Source: Rodentolepis nana
Lineage: Eukaryota; Platyhelminthes; Cestoda; Cyclophyllidea; Hymenolepididae
Direction: 5' to 3'
Length of the DNA stretch: 12,058 nucleotides
Assembly: GCA_900617975.1 (NCBI GenBank)
Contig: UZAE01012889.1
Span: 17,114-29,171, forward strand
Positions 7,190 through 12,058 of this stretch are shown here, in pieces. Each line of letters starts with the position of its first letter. Position 1 is the first letter of the stretch. The translations under genes were made by a program, and so were the position numbers. The notes under the pieces were generated by a model. The model was not told the DNA's origin. It saw nothing but the letters and a program-made list of their open reading frames with translations, and did not search any database.

Positions 7190-9055
7190 AACATACCTCC
7201 CAACACAAATACACAGACGTGCCCCAACCGGTTTTATGGCCTCTCGACTAGTAGGTATGACCTATTATGGCTCATTTTGCAGTGTTTTGCTTGAATTGGT
7301 TGCGACTTCTCGATCGAATACTGGGCACTTGGTAATTTGCTTCATAAGCTGTTAGTTGAACAACAGGATACAGAAGTGGTAGAGAATTGTGATTACTAAT
7401 AAAATTTACACTCGAAATTATTTGATTTAATGGTAAATATTCATATTTGGGTAGCCTTCATTCAACTTCAGCTTCAAATATTTTCGGAATAAACTGGCAA
7501 GTGTTTATGCTTATAATTGTATTATGCAATTTCTGATAGGATGTTCTAACTTGGCCCCTCAAAGACATTAATTCTACAGCAAATCCATGAAACCAGTTAT
7601 TAAATTTTTCTCATTATTGTAAAGCCCCACATAATTAGAAGTTGAGATGTTGTTGCATATGAAGTCCATGTTCACTTAGTGGGGTAAGTTAATTGAGTTC
7701 AAAGCTGGGAACTAATAATAAAGAACGAATGATTTAAGGATATCTAAGATGAGCTTACAAGTATCGTTTTTTACTTAGACAAGTAAAGAGATTTGAATAG
7801 TTATAAGAAAGATGAAAGTCTGAAATTCGACTACCTCGATGTTGAAAACTATAGTTTCTATATTAGCTCTTGTCGCGTATAATACCTCCTTTTTATTACT
7901 ACCACGAATTGATAAGTTTAATAAGGACGGATTTTGTTGGAATTTAGTTTCAAAAGCTATTGGATGGAAACTTCCAATGGAAATAGGATTTCATTAACAA
8001 GGAGTTGCTCTCGATTGCACCAGATTAAATCACTCTTTTATAACTGTATTGATTAAAATATAAGTAGGTAACACAAAATTTACCATAATAAGTAAAGATA
8101 GGTTGACTGGTAAAACGTAGACTTTAATCACAAATAATAGATGATTAGGTATCTCAAAGGCTGAAAACTTCTAATCGTCTGGCATTTTATTGGATACGAA
8201 GAAGAATTCATTCCACCCAATCATCTTAAAAACTACAGCCATCATATGCATTAAAAAGCTTCAAGTTTCATTTTTTTCCTCAAAATATTACCCACAGAAT
8301 AAAGCGACTGATTAGCATTAACCACCTCGTACTTGACCAGTGAATTTATATAGATTCCGAAATCTGTGAAATTATTTGAGTGCATTTTCATTTTGAAATC
8401 GTACATATGCTTACAATAAGCAGTACTATCCTCTCTAATTTGACTCCATCGTCTCATAAATCAAAAGATGACTAAGTAGGATAATGAAAAATCAATGATA
8501 CTGCTGAAGTCCATGTTCTCGCCACTTTTAAAAAAATTTTTAAAACGGTGTGTCGCAACTAATTTGCACGTCGTTGAAGATGATTATTATACTGCTGCTT
8601 CCTACCGCACACGAAGCTGGTTTGTCATGTAATTGGAGTGAGATTGTCCCAAAGTAAGCTAATACTCCTGTAACCAAGTGTCTACCAGACAGTGGCGCCA
8701 AAATGGGAATATATGACATCTATCGAATTCTTAAAATTTAATTTATTTTTAAAAAGTAATCCTTTATTTTAAAAAATATAATATTTTACCGGGACAATGC
8801 CTTAAGTGACATTTCGATTGAAATTCTATTTCTCTATAAGCATTGGTCTGGTCTATCTTGAATGCTTCAAAACGAGATTTGAGTATGCACTTCAGCAATT
8901 TTATATGAAGTAAAACAGCTAGTTTTTGGATTTTGTAATATGCCGATAACTAGACGAAATATGTGAAGAATAATTTTATGAGCCACTTTCTAGTCATGAT
9001 GTGGTTATTTTGGGTCTCAATTATAAAATTGCGCAAACATAAATACTTTGCAATA
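7190..9055. other. Long AT-rich intergenic stretch, no gene recognised
   Basis: No protein family, structural RNA or transposon terminus was identified. The only notable open frame is at 8251-8457 on the minus strand (68 codons, ending NILRKKMKLEAF); it is preceded two codons upstream by an in-frame stop and matches nothing I recognise. A second TGGCGCCA palindrome is at 8693-8700, followed by very AT-rich sequence at 8730-8790. Confidence 0.5.
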
Positions 9056-10350
9056 CGAGGATGAGTCAAAACGTTCTCAGACAATTGCAATAAATTTATA
9101 TAGAACAAAGGCTAACAAGCTTTACGTGTCTTTAGGGCTTCATTGATAGCATACAGCTGTCTGATCCTTCTATGTAAAATCAAGATTATGACAGATTTCA
9201 TCTCAAATGCCTAGCAATTTTCAACCCTTCAACTGGCTAATTTTATGATAGGAGCTAACAAAACATTTCTAACTAAACCGAATTGGAAACCTGTTCAGAT
9301 CACAGAAGCTTTGAAGCAGGTTTATGGGGATTCTGCGTCATGTAGAGCAGTCCTTTTGATTAGATTAAGGCTTTGAGGAGGGAAGGGAACGACTTAATGA
9401 TGACCCAGAACGAGGGATAAGAGAGACCTACCACAGCAAGAAATCAAGAAAACTCCCATCTTGTGGAGGATCTAGTGCAGGAACAAGATGGAGGATTAAC
9501 CATTGAGAAAATTGCCAAAGAGGTAGGAATCGCACGCGAACCAGAATTTTCAATTCTAGCTGAAAATCTTGGCCTGAGCGAGCTATTGGTAGGCATGGTG
9601 GGTTCCAAAAGGGCAGTATAAACAACATCTGATCCAAAGAGACCGAATTTCTTTATCAACTTTGGCAAATGTGGGAGCAAAGGAGGATAATTTTTCAAGC
9701 CCTGTGTTATCGAAGATGAAATCTAGATCCACCAACTAGATGGAGAAAATAAAATTCAATCAAAAGAGCGACATCCAAATGGAACCTCTGAGCCTGTCTA
9801 GTTGAGAGCTGAAGGATACGTTAAGTAGGTCATAACTATTATTTTTTGAGATTCAAAAGGAGTGATATTGATGCCCTTTTTTAGTAGAACAGAAAACGGT
9901 CACTTCAAGTCATCATGAAGACGTTTAGAAGAAATTAAAGACATCATACGCACCAAAAAACGGAGTTGGAAACTGAACAGTCAAATTTTGTTTCATAATA
10001 ACGATGCCTCTGCATGCTCTTCATGGCGAACTTTGATGAGGACCACTTATAGTCCAGACCTAGCTTAATCGGACCTTTTTATGGGAAAAACTGAAAGAAC
10101 GCCTTAAAGGAACTCGGTTTAAATCTTTGGATGAAGCGAAAAGCCTGTAATTACATGGGGTCGGAGACAGCTCCAAAAACTTCTACCATGAGGGAATTTA
10201 CCACTTTGAGAAAGGAGAACAATGATGGCGACCACTTTGTAGATTATTAATCGTAAGCGCTTGAATGCAGTGAAGTTCACAAAGATTAAGCTGTGTTGAA
10301 TTAACTTCCTTTGCAATTGAAAGCAACGTTGAGCGAATATTTACAGTGGG
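9056..10350 (+). mobile_element. Ancient mariner-family transposon relic of a second lineage
   Basis: A strongly decayed Tc1/mariner element on the plus strand. The left end is placed at 9056, where cgaggatgagtcaaaacgtt follows a TA (9054-9055); this resembles the CGAGG-type ends of several mariner lineages, a family comparison made from memory. A transposase relic follows from about 9207 to 10250. No clear inverted partner of the left end was found downstream, so the right boundary near 10350 is a guess and the right terminus may be eroded or deleted. End sequence and protein motifs differ from the element at 200-1351, so the two are independent lineages in opposite orientations. Confidence 0.78.
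9207..10250 (+). pseudogene. Degenerate mariner-family transposase pseudogene
   Basis: Homology is visible across all three plus frames. Segments in order: ITEALKQVYGDSASCRA (from about 9299), EEGRERLNDDPERG (from 9375, another frame), then a 65-codon open run (9424-9621) holding RPTTARNQENSHLVEDLVQE and LTIEKIAKEVGI, the second helix-turn-helix region, and ENLGLSELLV. The catalytic domain resumes in the same frame with VIEDEI-stop-IHQLDGENK (first Asp at 9715-9717; the TGDEW-type Trp is a TAG at 9724-9726), DSKGVILM, and LFHNNDASAC, where the second Asp appears to be Asn (10000-10002). TTYSPDLA-stop-SD follows, with the third Asp at 10072-10074. After a frameshift near 10075-10079 it continues as WEKLKERLKGTRFKSLDEAK and FYHEGIYHFEK. 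The second-to-third spacing is 24 codons against the usual 35, implying an in-frame deletion of about 11 codons. It cannot encode a functional enzyme. Confidence 0.85.
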
Positions 10351-10901
10351 TATCTAGCACGAATGGACGATGCCCCACTATTTAGTAAGTGGAATATTTA
10401 ATAAACAATAAGTAACCAATAAAAAATGAGAGGTGAGGAGCTAGGGGACTTAGTGGAATAATGCGGACGCGAATTCGGAAATAACGTTGAACATTAAACC
10501 TAAAAATGTTCACCCACAGGAGTTAGCAACAAAGTAAAGGCCAAAATTGGATACAATATGCATGTATTGAGAAACACATAGACCCATGTGAATACTCTGG
10601 CTGTGAAATCTATACCCAGATGTGGCATTGATATACAACAATGTAGAGATTGTTGTTATGATAACCATTAACTTAAACTTAGATATTGTTGCTGAAGAGG
10701 AGTTTATTATTAAGAATCACAGAAACGTTCTAATTTAAGTAATTGCCATGATGTTTATGGTAGGTTCTACTTCATAATGATAAGACATAAAACTTCAGAC
10801 GCATTTCGAAGTACAGTTTGAACAAACCACATTTGACCACACACATGGACTGGCCTGGCGCCGAAAATATTTGCTCCTCTAAAACGGTAAGACAGACGTT
10901 A
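10351..10901. other. Intergenic stretch, nothing recognised
   Basis: No gene or repeat family recognised. A short palindrome-like word caatatgcatgtattg lies near 10554-10569. A TGGCGCCG word at 10855-10862 is a near match to the palindromes at 7085 and 8693. The open frame at 10818-11009 runs through the G tract and is discounted. Confidence 0.5.
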
Positions 10902-10919
10902 GGGGGGGGGGGGGGGGGG
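10902..10919. repeat. Poly-G tract, 18 bases
   Basis: An uninterrupted run of 18 G, followed by an imperfectly palindromic segment: gtgac-agat-gtcac at 10921-10934, and gtcaga / tctgac arms at 10939-10944 and 10968-10973. Tract length may be unreliable. Confidence 0.9.
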
Positions 10920-11353
10920 AGTGACAGATGTCACAGAGGTCAGACACATCCGAGAAGTCTGTGTGATTCTGACTGGGTGAAAGCCCAATATTCGTTAGGC
11001 CCAATGTGATTTACAATGGCGTTATATACAGGAGATAGATACAAAGTCTGCCAAGTTAATCCATTGGCAACTTTCGCCAACACAGATTAAAGTTTGGCCA
11101 TTAAGGAACAATTTTTGGACGTGAAAAATTTTGCCATGAACAGTTTGTTGCATAAATATTGAACAGATATTACGCTTAAGCCAGCACTTTTCTGTGAAGG
11201 TTTTTTATCATAACTTTTGGATGTTGGATCTGTTCCGCCAGAAATATTTTAGGAGTTTCCCAAAACCTTCAAAACGAAAGGTTTGATGAGTATTGAGTTA
11301 TATCTTCGGAGTTGCATTATTTCCAATCTGGGAGAGATAAAACATCCAAGACA
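10920..11353. other. Intergenic stretch with short open fragments, no gene called
   Basis: The minus strand carries several 40-60 codon open fragments in different frames downstream of the possible receptor pseudogene (for example one containing SYDKKPSQKSAGLSVISVQY near 11100-11240). They do not join into a recognisable domain. A small inverted repeat, tgccaa / ttggca, lies at 11050-11070. Confidence 0.4.
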
Positions 11354-11786
11354 TTATTCAAAGAGCCCATTTTCAGTTTCAATGTTTTTGTCGCTTACTG
11401 AGACGAAGATAACGCCAATAATGCATGCAAGTTTGGCCACCATAAGACCCTTCTTATAACACGCCACCCCGGCGAACTCCAATTTTACATCCCACTTAGA
11501 TGCCATTTGGCCGATAATCAATAAACCAAACCTTTGAGGGGGTTGGAAGAGTCATCTTGATCCATGACGAAGAACTGCAGAAAGTTGAAACCCTTGGAAG
11601 TGAAGCATTGCGGATCGTCTGGAATTTATGTCCCATAAGACTTTTGGCAAAATTGCAAACATTAATGCCTGTAGTTGCCTCCTCCCCGTTTGACTTTTGA
11701 AGTCCTCGCTCCAAGGCGTCAAACAATAGAGCTGCTTGACTATTTATTTGAGAAAGATATGGTGGAGAATAGAAATGAATGATCAA
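11354..11786 (-). pseudogene. Possible receptor ligand-binding-domain fragment (tentative)
   Basis: On the minus strand a 96-codon open frame (11786-11496; TTG start, preceded by an in-frame TAA) includes YLSQINSQAALLFDALERGL and NVCNFAKSLMGHKFQTIRNA. The QAALLFDAL word resembles the AALLYDAV-type helix of ANF-receptor/periplasmic-binding-like ligand domains (receptor guanylate cyclases, ionotropic glutamate receptors), and GHKFQTI resembles the segment that follows there. A second frame over 11630-11520 reads GFNFLQFFVMDQDDSSNPLKG, which could continue that domain after a frameshift. A third, ATG-started 50-codon frame (11506-11354) contains a hydrophobic stretch LACIIGVIFVSVS. Frame changes and stops argue for a pseudogene or for unrelated chance frames. 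The family match is from memory and weak. Confidence 0.25.
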
Positions 11787-12031
11787 TTACTCCGATGAAG
11801 GTCTCTGAAATGGGCAAAATCTAAAGTGCCGTTATCGGCTACAGTGGTCCTTGGGTACAGAAGTTAAAAATATTTGGTGGAGTCTACCAATCAATATTCA
11901 CAATTGGTCGGACTTTGAGTGTGAATCTACCGTAACAAAATTTGAGTGACTAATGACAGGTTCAGTAAAATCTAAGTGTATGTAGGGCCATGGAGCTGCA
12001 ATTTTATCCCAGGGACTAGTTCCAATTGCGT
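11787..12031. other. Right-end intergenic DNA before the terminal G run
   Basis: No open frame or repeat of note. On the minus strand the motif tttcag near 11800-11812 resembles a splice acceptor upstream of the possible receptor fragment, but the adjoining frame meets a stop within a few codons, so no exon is called. Confidence 0.4.
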
Positions 12032-12058
12032 GGGGGGGGGGGGGGGGGGGGGGGGGGG
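12032..12058. repeat. Terminal poly-G tract, at least 27 bases
   Basis: The window ends inside an uninterrupted G run. Because the run reaches the last base its true length is unknown. This is probably where an assembly or read extension stopped. Confidence 0.9.

Noticed and set aside
8690..8710. Tc1-like terminus (cagtggcgccaaaatgg)
   Set aside because: It resembles a Tc1 end starting CAGTG, but it is not preceded by TA, has no inverted partner nearby and no transposase next to it.
9444..9698. 84-codon and 69-codon minus-strand open frames
   Set aside because: They are antisense to the better supported transposase relic, whose plus-strand frame shows recognisable mariner motifs.
10119..10316. 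65-codon minus-strand open frame
   Set aside because: It is antisense to the C-terminal part of the second mariner relic.
10855..10870. Retroviral-type primer binding site (TGGCGCC) here and at 7085 and 8693
   Set aside because: Only the first seven bases match a lysine-tRNA primer site; no long terminal repeat, gag or pol sequence is adjacent.
10818..11009. 63-codon plus-strand open frame
   Set aside because: It reads through the G18 tract as poly-Gly, so frame continuity depends on homopolymer length.

Overview
The window looks like non-coding, AT-rich nuclear DNA from a metazoan, most likely an arthropod or a similar invertebrate. The evidence is two dead mariner-type DNA transposons, a dispersed short repeat present twice, long G/C homopolymers, no tightly packed ORFs, no operons and no ribosome-binding sites. 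A crustacean such as a parasitic copepod would fit, but the species cannot be named from the sequence. There is no intact, confidently recognised host gene and no prokaryotic-type system (no CRISPR, toxin-antitoxin, phage or plasmid module).

Layout. (1) 200-1351, minus strand: a mariner relic with both terminal inverted repeats and TA target-site dinucleotides still visible. Its transposase is broken by an early stop, three frameshifts, a C-terminal deletion whose junction lies at the ambiguous base N297, and an Asp-to-Gly change at the first catalytic residue. (2) 1354-2444: plain AT-rich DNA with a small inverted repeat at 2116-2178. (3) 2458-2789 and 4658-4947: two diverged copies, same orientation, of a roughly 0.3 kb repeat with a pyrimidine-rich middle. 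The first copy is flanked by a perfect 13-bp direct repeat, as after retroposition. (4) Between and after these copies lie a few short unassigned open frames (3007-3372 minus, 3654-3803 plus, 5852-6043 plus). (5) 5453-5681: a locally G/C-rich patch with a C10 run, G10 and G9 runs and short palindromes. (6) 5700-9055: mostly featureless, interrupted by a C26 run at 7150-7175. (7) 9056 to about 10350, plus strand: a second, much older mariner-family relic of a different lineage, recognisable across three reading frames. (8) 10902-10919: a G18 run. (9) 11354-11786, minus strand: open fragments in different frames, possibly decayed exons of a receptor-type protein (tentative). (10) The window ends inside a G run of at least 27 bases, probably a contig edge.

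There is no sign of genes working together here. The biology is transposon insertion, decay and simple-sequence growth. The observations most worth following are the two independent mariner lineages with different routes to catalytic death, the new-looking short repeat with a candidate target-site duplication, the repeated poly-G/poly-C tracts, and the possible receptor pseudogene near the right end.
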